This document shows, piece after piece, positions 37,329-45,327 of a stretch of DNA of 64,000 nt. Made by a program: the position numbers and the translations under genes. How positions within the stretch are numbered: the first letter of the stretch is position 1; every line of letters starts with the position of its first letter. The notes beneath the pieces were generated by a model, which was not told the DNA's origin, ran no database searches, and worked only from the letters and a program-made list of their open reading frames with translations. The stretch comes from Phyllobacterium brassicacearum. Lineage in GTDB: Bacteria > Pseudomonadota > Alphaproteobacteria > Rhizobiales > Rhizobiaceae. Where the stretch lies: positions 124,001 through 188,000 of the forward strand of contig NZ_PGGO01000001.1 of assembly GCF_003010955.1 (NCBI RefSeq). Direction: 5' to 3'.

Positions 37329-38233
37329 CAGAAATAGCCCTCGCGCTTCTTCTTTTCCATGGAGCCTGCCTCATCCTTGTCGATCATGCGGCCCTGCCGC
37401 TCGGAGGTACGGGCAACCAGCATCTCGCTGACAATTTCCGGCAAAGTCGCCGCATCGGATTCAACGGCGCCTGTCAATGGATAGCAGCCGAGTGTCCGAA
37501 ACCGCACCATCCTGTCCTGCAACACCTCACCGGGCAGCAGCTTCATCCGCTCGTCATCGCGCATGATCAGCATGCCGTCGCGTTCGACCACCGGGCGCTC
37601 AGCCGCAAAGTACAATGGAACGATCGGAATGTCCTCCAGCATGATGTATTGCCAGACGTCGAGTTCGGTCCAATTCGATATTGGAAAGACACGGATCGAT
37701 TCACCCTTGGCGACGCGGGTGTTGTAGATCTTCCACATTTCCGGCCGCTGGTTCTTCGGGTCCCAGGAATGCTGGGCGTTGCGGAAGGAGAAAATCCGCT
37801 CCTTTGCCCGCGACTTCTCCTCGTCGCGCCGCGCACCACCGAAGGCCGCGTCAAAGCCGTATTTGTCGAGCGCCTGCCGGAGCGCCACCGTCTTCATGAT
37901 GTGGGTATGAGTGTTGGAACCGTGCACGAAGGGGCTGATGCCCTGCTCGATGCCCTCCTGGTTGCTGTGGACGAGAAGATCGAAGCCGAGCCGCTCAGCT
38001 TCTGAATCACGAAACGTGATCATCTCCCTGAATTTAAAGGTACTGTCGACATGGAGGAAGGGAAATGGCGGCTTGGCCGGATAAAAGGCCTTCATCGCCA
38101 GATGCAACATGACGGAAGAATCCTTGCCGATCGAATAGAGCATCACCGGGTTGGAAAACGTCGCCGCGACCTCACGGAAAATATGGATCGCCTCGGCTTC
38201 TAGACGCTGAAGATGCGTCAGGTTCTTGGTCAT
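37328..38233 (-). CDS. cysD: Sulfate adenylyltransferase small subunit CysD
   Basis: 301 residues from ATG 38233 ([19 protein letters not shown]); a longer start at 38305 would add about 24 residues of untypical sequence. The PP-loop ATP pyrophosphatase motif is [13 protein letters not shown], followed by [11 protein letters not shown] and [20 protein letters not shown], typical of CysD/NodP. It forms the catalytic sulfurylase subunit with CysN, encoded immediately downstream. No cysH gene lies upstream in this window. Confidence 0.93.
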   Translation of the reverse strand: MTKNLTHLQRLEAEAIHIFREVAATFSNPVMLYSIGKDSSVMLHLAMKAFYPAKPPFPFLHVDSTFKFREMITFRDSEAERLGFDLLVHSNQEGIEQGISPFVHGSNTHTHIMKTVALRQALDKYGFDAAFGGARRDEEKSRAKERIFSFRNAQHSWDPKNQRPEMWKIYNTRVAKGESIRVFPISNWTELDVWQYIMLEDIPIVPLYFAAERPVVERDGMLIMRDDERMKLLPGEVLQDRMVRFRTLGCYPLTGAVESDAATLPEIVSEMLVARTSERQGRMIDKDEAGSMEKKKREGYF

Positions 38234-38547
38234 GAAATCACTATCCACTCTTGCTGCCGAGCATCGCTCTGGCAACAAATATCGTTCCAAATTTGTCGAC
38301 ATCATAAAGATTGCCGATATTCGGCGCAAACATAGTGGAAGGGTGTGAATTAAGGAAAGGATGGATTCACAGCGTGAACAAATTCAGCGCCAATTTATTG
38401 CCGCGAACGACAAATTATCAGAACGCCATTCCGCGGATCGACGAAAACCGGGAGCCGGCATCTTACAAAAGCCGATTCATGGAAAATCGATCCTGCCATT
38501 ATCACTACTCAATCAGTAGAGATTAGCAGGATCGTCCGGCTTGCCAC

Positions 38548-38585
38548 CATGCGATCAAGAGCAGTCATTCCGCTGCTCTATTGAT
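38548..38585 (-). terminator. Hairpin at the 3' end of the ribokinase gene
   Basis: A near-perfect stem GATCAAtaGAGCAG / CTGCTCTTGATC, 12-14 bp with an 8-nt loop, spans the ribokinase stop codon. There is no clear U-tract, so a terminator role is not certain; it could stabilise the 3' end. The remaining intergenic sequence between 38234 and 38577 shows nothing else. Confidence 0.35.
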
Positions 38586-39507
38586 CAAGCCGCCCGACAA
38601 ATGCCTCAAACTCCTCGGCCGTCGCATAGGACTTCTGCGTTCCCACGCGCGTAATGGAATCGCCCGCATAGAGCGCCGCCTTTTTCAGCGAACCCTCCAG
38701 TTCGCCGCTCTCCACGTAGTAGCGGGCGAAGCTGCCGATGAACGCATCACCGGCGCCGGTGGTGTCTTTCGGCTTGACCTTGAGCGGTTCAATGAGCGTT
38801 GACGAAGCGGCCGTAACCAGGCGCGCGCCGCGCGAACCCATGGTGACGATGACGGTGCGGATACCCTTGTCGATCAGGGACCGCGCTGCCGCCTCGATCT
38901 CTTCATCCGTGCCCGTGGGCATTGCCGTCAAAAGCGCAAGTTCCGTTTCGTTGGGAACAAGGAACGTTGCCTTGGTGACCTGCTTCGCATCAAGATTGGG
39001 CGCTGCCGGCGCGGGGTTTAGGATCGTCTCGATACCATGGCGATGGGCGAAGGCGATTGTGTAGTAGACCGTCTCCAGCGGCACCTCCAGCTGCATCAGG
39101 ATGAGGTTACAGCGCTTCAGGTCCTCTGCGGCCGCATCGATATCCGCGGGCTTCAGTTCGTTGTTCGCACCCTTGATGATCAGGATGGAATTTTCGCCGT
39201 GCTCGTCGACGAAGATCGGCGCAACGCCGCTCGATTTCCCGGCTACGGTCCCGACATGGGCGATGTCGATGCCATTGTCCCTGAAATTGTTGATCGTGCT
39301 CTGACCAAAGACATCATCGCCAACCTTGGTGACCATCATTACTTCGGCGCCCAGGCGCGCAGCGGCCACCGCCTGATTGGCGCCCTTGCCACCAAATCCC
39401 ATGAAAAATGACGGCGCTTCCAATGTTTCGCCTGGTGCGGGCATACGAACGATCGATGTGACGAGATCGGTCATGTTGCTGCCGACGACGGCGATACGAT
39501 GTGCCAT
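38578..39507 (-). CDS. rbsK: Ribokinase (PfkB family)
   Basis: 309 residues with both PfkB signatures: GGKGANQAVAAARLGA near residue 40 and DTTGAGDAFIGSFARY near residue 250, where the aspartate is the catalytic base. Length and order match ribokinase (D-ribose to ribose-5-phosphate), although other sugar kinases of the family are hard to exclude without experiment. It stands alone with no ribose transporter nearby. Confidence 0.85.
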   Translation of the reverse strand: MAHRIAVVGSNMTDLVTSIVRMPAPGETLEAPSFFMGFGGKGANQAVAAARLGAEVMMVTKVGDDVFGQSTINNFRDNGIDIAHVGTVAGKSSGVAPIFVDEHGENSILIIKGANNELKPADIDAAAEDLKRCNLILMQLEVPLETVYYTIAFAHRHGIETILNPAPAAPNLDAKQVTKATFLVPNETELALLTAMPTGTDEEIEAAARSLIDKGIRTVIVTMGSRGARLVTAASSTLIEPLKVKPKDTTGAGDAFIGSFARYYVESGELEGSLKKAALYAGDSITRVGTQKSYATAEEFEAFVGRLDQ

Positions 39508-39625
39508 GCTGGTCTTCCTCCACTAAACTTCCGGCAACGATCTATATCAATGATTTGCGGGAAAGAAATGCCTGACGGGCTACATCATTGTGGAATGCCT
39601 GATGGGTGCAGCAACAAAAAAGCAA

Positions 39626-39700
39626 TGGCTGGGGCGGGAGGGTTCGAACCTCCGAATGGCGGTACCAAAAACCGCTGCCTTACCACTTGGCTACGCCCCA
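39626..39700 (-). tRNA. tRNA-Gln (TTG)
   Basis: 75 nt including encoded CCA. The acceptor stem TGGGGCG/CGCCCCA is perfect; the anticodon stem GCGGT/ACCGC encloses the loop TTTTGGT, giving anticodon TTG (read as UUG); the T arm is GGAGG-TTCGAAC-CCTCC. The D-arm segment AGCCAAGTGGTAAGGC fits. It lies alone on the minus strand between ribokinase and a glycosyltransferase gene. Confidence 0.97.
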
Positions 39701-39869
39701 AAAATATCAGCGCTGATTTGATTAATCCGCGTGACAGCGCGGCCTTATAACCTTTGGCTCCCGCTTGCGCAATCACCAATGACCACCAGTTTGTCTCTCT
39801 TCACAATTGTTTCGGCATTATTTTCATGACAAGGGAAAGAGCCCCGATTCCGCATGAGGATAACCACGC

Positions 39870-40865
39870 TTGCCTGCGATCATCATTCCCTTCCTTGTCA
39901 CTGCCATTGCAAGCACCGTGTTGCTGGCGGTCATCATGCGAATACTGCCAGCCGATTTTCTTGGAGCAGCCGTCACCGAGCGCTCGAATCACACGCAGGC
40001 GGCACAGCAGCTTGGCGGCCTCGCGATTGTACCGGCAATCATCTGCTCGCTCTGGATCTTCGGGCCGGAAAATGGGCTTAACCCGGCGTTTCTTGCGTGC
40101 GCGACTATCGCTTCCCTGCTTCTGTGGGTCATTGGCTTTCTGGATGATCGCCATCACCTGCCGGAATCCATTCGCCTCTTATCCCAATTTGCCGCCTCCA
40201 CTATTGCCGTCTATGGGCTCGGTCCGGATTTCCGCCTTCTGCCGGACCTCCTGCCTTTCCTTTTGGAGCGTGGGCTCCTCGTTCTTGCGCTCGTTTATTT
40301 CATCAATCTGACGAACTTCATGGATGGACTGGACCTGATGGTCGTTTCGGGACTCGGTGTTCCGCTGGCGTTGCTGGCAGGATTTTCGGGGTTTGGTCTA
40401 GTAGCGATCGGGACCGGCAACCTTGCCGCTGCGATTGCGGGTGGTCTTGCCGGTTTCGCCATTTTCAACCGGCCGAAAGCACGCGTCTTCCTTGGCGATT
40501 CCGGCAGCCTGCCTATTGGCCTCCTGAGTGGCCTTGCTTGTTTCCTTGTCGCGCGCGACATGTCGATCTGGGCCGGTCTGATCCTGCCGCTGTTCTTCAT
40601 TGCCGATGCGACGTCGACGTTGCTGATGCGGCTCGCGGCTGGCGAAAACATCCTCGCCGCCCATTCCAAGCACGCCTATCAGGTGGCGAAGCGGTCAGGA
40701 TGGTCGGTCTGGCAGGTGGTTTCGAGTGTCGGCTTGCTCAACCTCATCCTCGGCGCCTGTGCCCTTGCAACGATCCAGCATGGCTTGCCACGCCTTGTCG
40801 GCATTCTCGTCGCGCTGTTTGCGGTCGCGCTTGTCCTCTATCGCTTTCGCAACAGAAAAAACTGA
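39870..40865 (+). CDS. WecA/MraY-family undecaprenyl-phosphate sugar-phosphate transferase (GT4)
   Basis: 331 residues with about ten membrane helices from TTG 39870, preceded by GAGGA. Family motifs of the polyprenyl-phosphate sugar-phosphotransferases are visible: GFLDDRHHLP, NLTNFMDGLDLMV (the DG metal site) and KARVFLGDSGSLPIG. These enzymes transfer a sugar-1-phosphate to undecaprenyl phosphate, starting O-antigen or capsule repeat units. The sugar cannot be inferred. It ends 2 nt before the convergent GT2 gene. Confidence 0.85.
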   Translation: MPAIIIPFLVTAIASTVLLAVIMRILPADFLGAAVTERSNHTQAAQQLGGLAIVPAIICSLWIFGPENGLNPAFLACATIASLLLWVIGFLDDRHHLPESIRLLSQFAASTIAVYGLGPDFRLLPDLLPFLLERGLLVLALVYFINLTNFMDGLDLMVVSGLGVPLALLAGFSGFGLVAIGTGNLAAAIAGGLAGFAIFNRPKARVFLGDSGSLPIGLLSGLACFLVARDMSIWAGLILPLFFIADATSTLLMRLAAGENILAAHSKHAYQVAKRSGWSVWQVVSSVGLLNLILGACALATIQHGLPRLVGILVALFAVALVLYRFRNRKN

Positions 40866-40867
40866 GT

Positions 40868-41791
40868 TCAGAGCCTGCGTAGCAACGCGGCAAGATAGAG
40901 TCCCGCCTGTTCCCACATCGTCTGCCGGTACACACCGGACTTGCGCAGGTAATAGAGCCGTTTGATGAAATTATCTGACCGGACCTTCCAATAGAGATCG
41001 CACGTGGCGCGGGCCTCATCAGTCAACAGAGCGCGGTTGCGAACCAGCCCTTGCACATTGAGGTCAGACTGCTCGACGAATTCTCCTGCGATCAACCCCC
41101 GCACCCGGGCAAGCCACACATTCCATATGTTCCCCCCTTGCGCTTGCCGTTCGCGCGCGAGTATCTGCGGATCGCAGTGCACCACACCCCCGGCCCCGGA
41201 GACAATCAGATAGAGCCACCAGCCATGGCTGGAAAACTCAGACTTACGGCAAGATTGGGCGAGAAGATCGCGCGCCATCCGGTTGAAAAGCATCCTGTTT
41301 CCCGGCGCGATATCCTGCACCAGCGCATTGCCAAACACCAGATCCCGCACCATCGGCCGGGAGACACCTGATACGGCCCCGTCCTGCCGGATTGCCAGGC
41401 TTTGCGAACAAAACGCCGACGGGACTGCAAAGGCATTGTGTTCGATCCAGCGAACGGAATTGGCGACCTTCTCAACCTCCCAGAGGTCGTGCTGATCGGC
41501 GAACGCGAAATAGTCTGCCTCGATGTCTGGATTGACGATCAGCGAGCGGAAGTTTTCCGCCGGTCCATCGCCGCATCCCTCGAGGATACGCACGCGCCCC
41601 TTGCTCCAGCGTTTTGACCAGTCATTAATGATCGCCACGGTCGCGTCGGTCGAAGCGTCATCCGATATCCAAAGATCAATGTCGGGATAGGTCTGCGCTG
41701 CGATCGAAGCGAGGTGATCGTCCAGGCACGCCGCGCCATTGCGGGTCACCAGCAGGACGGCAACCCTTCCGGATGATGGTGTGCGTTTCAA
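40868..41791 (-). CDS. Glycosyltransferase family 2
   Basis: 307 residues. GT-A features: VAVLLVTRNGAACLDDHLAS at the N-terminus, IDLWISDDASTDATVAI (donor site), and FADQHDLWE in place of the usual DQDDVW motif, with histidine for the first aspartate of DD. The C-terminal half is amphipathic and helical and may contact the membrane. It probably adds a sugar (rhamnose or galactose type) to a surface polysaccharide. It lies on the opposite strand to the WecA-like gene, sharing the region with the CapD-type gene. Confidence 0.82.
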   Translation of the reverse strand: MKRTPSSGRVAVLLVTRNGAACLDDHLASIAAQTYPDIDLWISDDASTDATVAIINDWSKRWSKGRVRILEGCGDGPAENFRSLIVNPDIEADYFAFADQHDLWEVEKVANSVRWIEHNAFAVPSAFCSQSLAIRQDGAVSGVSRPMVRDLVFGNALVQDIAPGNRMLFNRMARDLLAQSCRKSEFSSHGWWLYLIVSGAGGVVHCDPQILARERQAQGGNIWNVWLARVRGLIAGEFVEQSDLNVQGLVRNRALLTDEARATCDLYWKVRSDNFIKRLYYLRKSGVYRQTMWEQAGLYLAALLRRL

Positions 41792-41877
41792 CAGTGCTCA
41801 ATCCTGTCTTCTGACTCACTCCCATCGCTCTTGCACATCAAACTGGCCAACAATGAGATCGTGCGGAATATGAGCGG

Positions 41878-43746
41878 CTACGCGCTCGCGCCCTCAAACA
41901 GCAGCTTGCGAACCGAGTCCGCGTCCTGCTCTTCGATCAGGCGGCGCAATTCGGCGACGGCATCCGGCAGATGGTCGACGGAGTTTACACTGCGTTTGGC
42001 ACGGAGAATCTTCGAGTGGCTCGTCGGTGAAACACCCGTCGGGTCGTAGAAGAGTTCCTCGTGCAGCTTTTCGCCGTCGCGGATGCCAACGGTGATGATC
42101 TCGATATCGCCCTCAGGATTGGAGCTGTCCTTGACCGACAGTCCCGCCAGCAGGACCATGTTCTCCGCCAGATCGCGGATGCGTACCGCTTCGCCCATTT
42201 CGAGCAGAAGAATGTCGCCGCCTTCGGAAAGTGCGCCTGCCTGAATGATCAGCTCCGCCGCTTCGCGCACGGACATGAAGTAGCGCGTCATCTCGTCATG
42301 GGTGACTGTCAGCGGACCGCCATTGGCAATCTGTTCGCGAAACAGCGGCACAACCGAGCCGCTGGAGCCGATCACATTGCCGAAGCGAACCGAGGCAAAG
42401 GTCTGACCAGTGCCGTGCTTGCTGGCTTCATTGCCGTTGTGGCGGACAATGAGTTCCGCCCAGCGCTTCGTCGCTCCCATGACATTCGACGGCCGCACAG
42501 CCTTGTCGGACGAGATCAGCACGAAGTTCCGCACACCTGCCTCGCGGGACAATCCAGCCAGCACATCGGTGCCGATCACGTTGTTGCGCGCTCCCTCGAC
42601 CACATTCTCCTCGACCAGGGGAACGTGCTTGTAGGCCGCGCAATGATAGACATTCTCCACCTTGTGCTCGGCAAGCACGGTTCTGATCAACGGCGCATCG
42701 CTGATGGAGCCGAGGACGGGAACGATCAGGCAATCGCTGATGGACGTGAGTTCGCGCTGGAGCTGGTAGATGCTGTGTTCGTTGACGTCGAAGATGACCA
42801 GCTTGGAAGGAGCGAGCTTCACAATCGTGCGGCAAAGCTCCGAACCGATTGACCCGCCTGCCCCGGTGACGAGGATGACACGGTTTTCAACGGTTTTGTC
42901 AAGCAGGATCGGGTCTGCGGGGACGGGCGAACGGCCGAGCAGATCATCAATGTCAATATCGCGCAGCTGGCTGACGAGGTATTTGCCGGCGGTGAGGTCC
43001 GAAATCGAAGGCAGAATACGGACCTTAACCTCAAGTGACTTCAACCTGCCAATGAGCCTACGGCGCTGGATACCGCTCAGGGCCGATGTCGTCACGATCA
43101 TCTCGCTGATGCCGAAATTGTCGATCAGCGTCTCCATCTGCGCTTCTGGATAAACGCGGATGCCGAGGATATCCATGCCTTGCAGGCCCTTGTCATCGTC
43201 GATGAAACCGGCAACGAAGACTTCATTCTGGGCCCTCAGGGCGTTCGCCAATTGCCGCCCGGCATCGCCTGCCCCATAAATAAGGCATTGCCTGCCCAAG
43301 ACTTTTTCGCGGATCGGGCTCCACAGCAGCCATTTGGCGGCAAACCGGCTGCCACAAATCAATCCGACGCTCAGCACCCAGTAGAGGAACGGAATGGCGC
43401 GCGGCACGCCTTCGGCACCTGTCATGAGCGTGAGAAACGCCAGCGAGACCCAGAGGACGACTGAAATCGTCACAGCCTGGATCATGGTCCAGATCGCCCG
43501 GTCCGGCAGATACCGGATGACAGCGCGATAGAGACCAAAGCGAACGAACACCGGCAGACCGATCAGCGCCGCCGAAACCATTAACAGGGCTTGCTCGCTA
43601 TTCGGAATGAAGAATGCACCAAACCTCAGTACATAGCTGAGCCAGACCGCGAATGTCAGCGTCACCACGTCGAAAAAGACGAGGAGCATCTGCTTGTAAC
43701 GACGCGGCATCATCGAGATGCTTTGCCGAAAGTTTTCCAATTTCAT
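41878..43746 (-). CDS. NDP-sugar epimerase/dehydratase, WbpM/CapD/FlaA1-type, membrane-bound
   Basis: 622 residues. Four membrane helices are predicted at the N-terminus (about 15-140). A first Rossmann motif CoA-like segment (IYGAGDAGRQLANAL) begins near 150, and the catalytic SDR domain at about 280 (VTGAGGSIGSELCRTI), with CAAYKHVPLVEENV and SSDKAVRPSNVMGATKR in the family order. Members convert UDP-GlcNAc to 4,6-dehydrated or C4/C5-epimerised sugars for LPS O-antigen or capsule. ATG 43746 is chosen over an extension to 43770. It heads a minus-strand cluster with the GT2 gene. Confidence 0.88.
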   Translation of the reverse strand: MKLENFRQSISMMPRRYKQMLLVFFDVVTLTFAVWLSYVLRFGAFFIPNSEQALLMVSAALIGLPVFVRFGLYRAVIRYLPDRAIWTMIQAVTISVVLWVSLAFLTLMTGAEGVPRAIPFLYWVLSVGLICGSRFAAKWLLWSPIREKVLGRQCLIYGAGDAGRQLANALRAQNEVFVAGFIDDDKGLQGMDILGIRVYPEAQMETLIDNFGISEMIVTTSALSGIQRRRLIGRLKSLEVKVRILPSISDLTAGKYLVSQLRDIDIDDLLGRSPVPADPILLDKTVENRVILVTGAGGSIGSELCRTIVKLAPSKLVIFDVNEHSIYQLQRELTSISDCLIVPVLGSISDAPLIRTVLAEHKVENVYHCAAYKHVPLVEENVVEGARNNVIGTDVLAGLSREAGVRNFVLISSDKAVRPSNVMGATKRWAELIVRHNGNEASKHGTGQTFASVRFGNVIGSSGSVVPLFREQIANGGPLTVTHDEMTRYFMSVREAAELIIQAGALSEGGDILLLEMGEAVRIRDLAENMVLLAGLSVKDSSNPEGDIEIITVGIRDGEKLHEELFYDPTGVSPTSHSKILRAKRSVNSVDHLPDAVAELRRLIEEQDADSVRKLLFEGASA

Positions 43747-43835
43747 TGATCCTCGGCGTGGGGGACACAAAACGGGCGATCAGTAGCATAGGGCACCATA
43801 AATGCAATGCTCGTTCGGCGATCAACCGGGGCGTG

Positions 43836-43864
43836 CTTGGAAATCAACAGGAAACTCGTTATAT
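43836..43864 (+). promoter_or_regulatory. Promoter of the candidate small RNA
   Basis: CTTGGA (43836-43841), a 17-nt spacer and TTATAT (43859-43864) match alphaproteobacterial sigma-70 promoters. Transcription would begin near 43871, just before the first hairpin of the candidate sRNA. No ORF begins downstream at a normal distance. Confidence 0.55.
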
Positions 43865-43870
43865 TGCGGA

Positions 43871-43960
43871 CCGGAGAGGGGGCGAGCTAGCGCCCGCCCT
43901 CCTTTCCTAGCTGATGAAATGGACCCGGATCACAAGCTGCCAGCTCGTCCGGGTCTTTTT
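43871..43960 (+). ncRNA. Candidate small regulatory RNA, about 90 nt
   Basis: A well-formed sRNA gene without an ORF. A promoter (CTTGGA-N17-TTATAT) precedes it; hairpin 1 pairs roughly GGAGAGGGGGCG with CGCCCGCCCTCC (43873-43902); a single-stranded stretch CTTTCCTAGCTGATGAAAT follows; hairpin 2 is GACCCGGA/TCCGGGTC (43922-43929 with 43948-43955) and ends in five Ts (43956-43960), a good rho-independent terminator. The CCCTCC(TTTCC) stretch is complementary to Shine-Dalgarno sequences, a feature of several rhizobial trans-encoded sRNAs. The remainder of the intergenic stretch up to 44459 (plus and minus frames of poor composition) shows no gene I can support. Family unknown. Confidence 0.5.
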
Positions 43961-44459
43961 CATTTCTAGGGTGACGCGTAGTGGCAGGAACCACATTTGC
44001 CTTCACCTCCGAGTTTACAGCGAGGCCCTCGCCTCGGTCGGAGTGGCCCCATCCTCTCCGAATGCACCGGCTGGCTCGGTGCTGCTGCCGCCGCTGTAAA
44101 CCTCCAATCCATGATGTGAATTTCTTCAGGTCACAACGAATGCAGGGTTGCATGTTTCATGGGTGTGCAGCCTTCCAGGTTGTCGCGCGATTGGCTGGCG
44201 GTTTATCCAACAGATTCAGATTGTCGATCCTGTCAGGAAAGACATCGCCGTCGATATCTCGCCGATGATGCGAAAACATCTGGGCACTGTGTTTGCACAG
44301 CATGGCGTGCTGCTTGCCAGCGGCGCTGGCAATATAAGTGTCCCTTGCCCTGATCCGTCGCCCGCATCTTCGTCCAACCTTGTCTACTTCAAGGGAGATG
44401 AACAACGCAGCTTCAGCGTGGTTGGGATCTATGGGTAAACAGCAGGGCCGTAGTGCTTT

Positions 44460-44813
44460 TCAACTCCCCCTGTACGTCGAGTACGACCAGGGGGTCACCA
44501 GCAACGGCACGTGGTAGTTGGCTGCGGCATCGGATATGGCAAAACGGATCGGAACTTCGTCGAGGAAGGCCGGCGAGTCCACGGCGACCAGCTTGTGCTT
44601 GAAGTAGTCCTCGACGAAGAAGGTCAGTTCGTAACGGCCCACCTTCATTTCGTCCGACGACAACAATGGCTTGTCGGTTCGCCCGTCTCCGTTGGTGACG
44701 ACGGTCTTGATCAGTTCGCGGCCGTCCTTATTGATCCTGTGCAGGGTCAGCGCCATGCCAATGGCGGGGCCTCCGGAGGTCGTATCGAGCACATGCGTGG
44801 ATAACTTTCCCAT
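44460..44813 (-). CDS. uraH: 5-hydroxyisourate hydrolase (UraH, transthyretin-like)
   Basis: 117 residues from ATG 44813 ([17 protein letters not shown]). The transthyretin-like fold is shown by the N-terminal HVLDTTSG, the middle [13 protein letters not shown] and the C-terminal YRGS tail essential to the enzyme. It hydrolyses 5-hydroxyisourate to OHCU in urate breakdown. It lies 11 nt after the uraD stop. It is last in the purine cluster. Confidence 0.93.
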   Translation of the reverse strand: MGKLSTHVLDTTSGGPAIGMALTLHRINKDGRELIKTVVTNGDGRTDKPLLSSDEMKVGRYELTFFVEDYFKHKLVAVDSPAFLDEVPIRFAISDAAANYHVPLLVTPWSYSTYRGS

Positions 44814-44823
44814 AAAATCTTCC

Positions 44824-45327
44824 TCAAGCAATTAAATCGTCGAGACGAAACCGGGCAATCTGCGCGATCTGCTGCAGCGCCTCGGCGACCTCCTCCCCGG
44901 CATTATGACCCAAGCGCTGCCGGAACGCCGCCATGATCGAATGCTTGTCATGCCCGCGCACCGCAAGAATGAACGGAAAGCCGAAACGGCTCTGATAGGC
45001 GTTATTCAAACGATGGAACTCCTCGAATTCATCATTCGTCAGCCGGTCAAGCCCCGCTCCCTTTTGTTCGCTGGTCGATTCCGCGGTCAGGCTGCCCTGC
45101 CGAGCCGCCTTGCCGGCCAGATCCGGGTGAGCGCGAATGAGTCCGAGCTGGGCGACCTGACCTGATTTCTCAACAGCAACCACCATGGCTTCATGCAGTC
45201 GGTCGACGCTGGCAAACGGTCGCATCCTGGCCACAGCTTCGGGCACCCAGGGCGAATGCTCGAATATGCCGCCGAGTGCTCCAACAAAATCTGCGGTGCT
45301 TAGATTATTCAATTGCTCAAGCGTCAT
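44824..45327 (-). CDS. uraD: OHCU decarboxylase (UraD)
   Basis: 167 residues from ATG 45327 ([20 protein letters not shown]). Family features: [20 protein letters not shown] (catalytic histidine) and [13 protein letters not shown]. It decarboxylates OHCU to (S)-allantoin. The upstream frame to 45435 runs inside the xdhB gene and is rejected. The gene overlaps the xdhB end by 11 nt and is followed by uraH, so the three form one transcription unit. Confidence 0.93.
   Translation of the reverse strand: MTLEQLNNLSTADFVGALGGIFEHSPWVPEAVARMRPFASVDRLHEAMVVAVEKSGQVAQLGLIRAHPDLAGKAARQGSLTAESTSEQKGAGLDRLTNDEFEEFHRLNNAYQSRFGFPFILAVRGHDKHSIMAAFRQRLGHNAGEEVAEALQQIAQIARFRLDDLIA

Noticed and set aside
44012-44101. 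Inverted repeat GTTTACAGCG...CGCTGTAAAC around 44010 and 44095
   Set aside because: Short arms (10 bp) with a 70-nt loop and no repeated copy seen; could be chance.
43981-44438. Several overlapping frames on both strands between the sRNA and uraH
   Set aside because: None has a ribosome-binding site, recognised motif or balanced composition; cysteine- and arginine-rich frames look like GC-rich noise.
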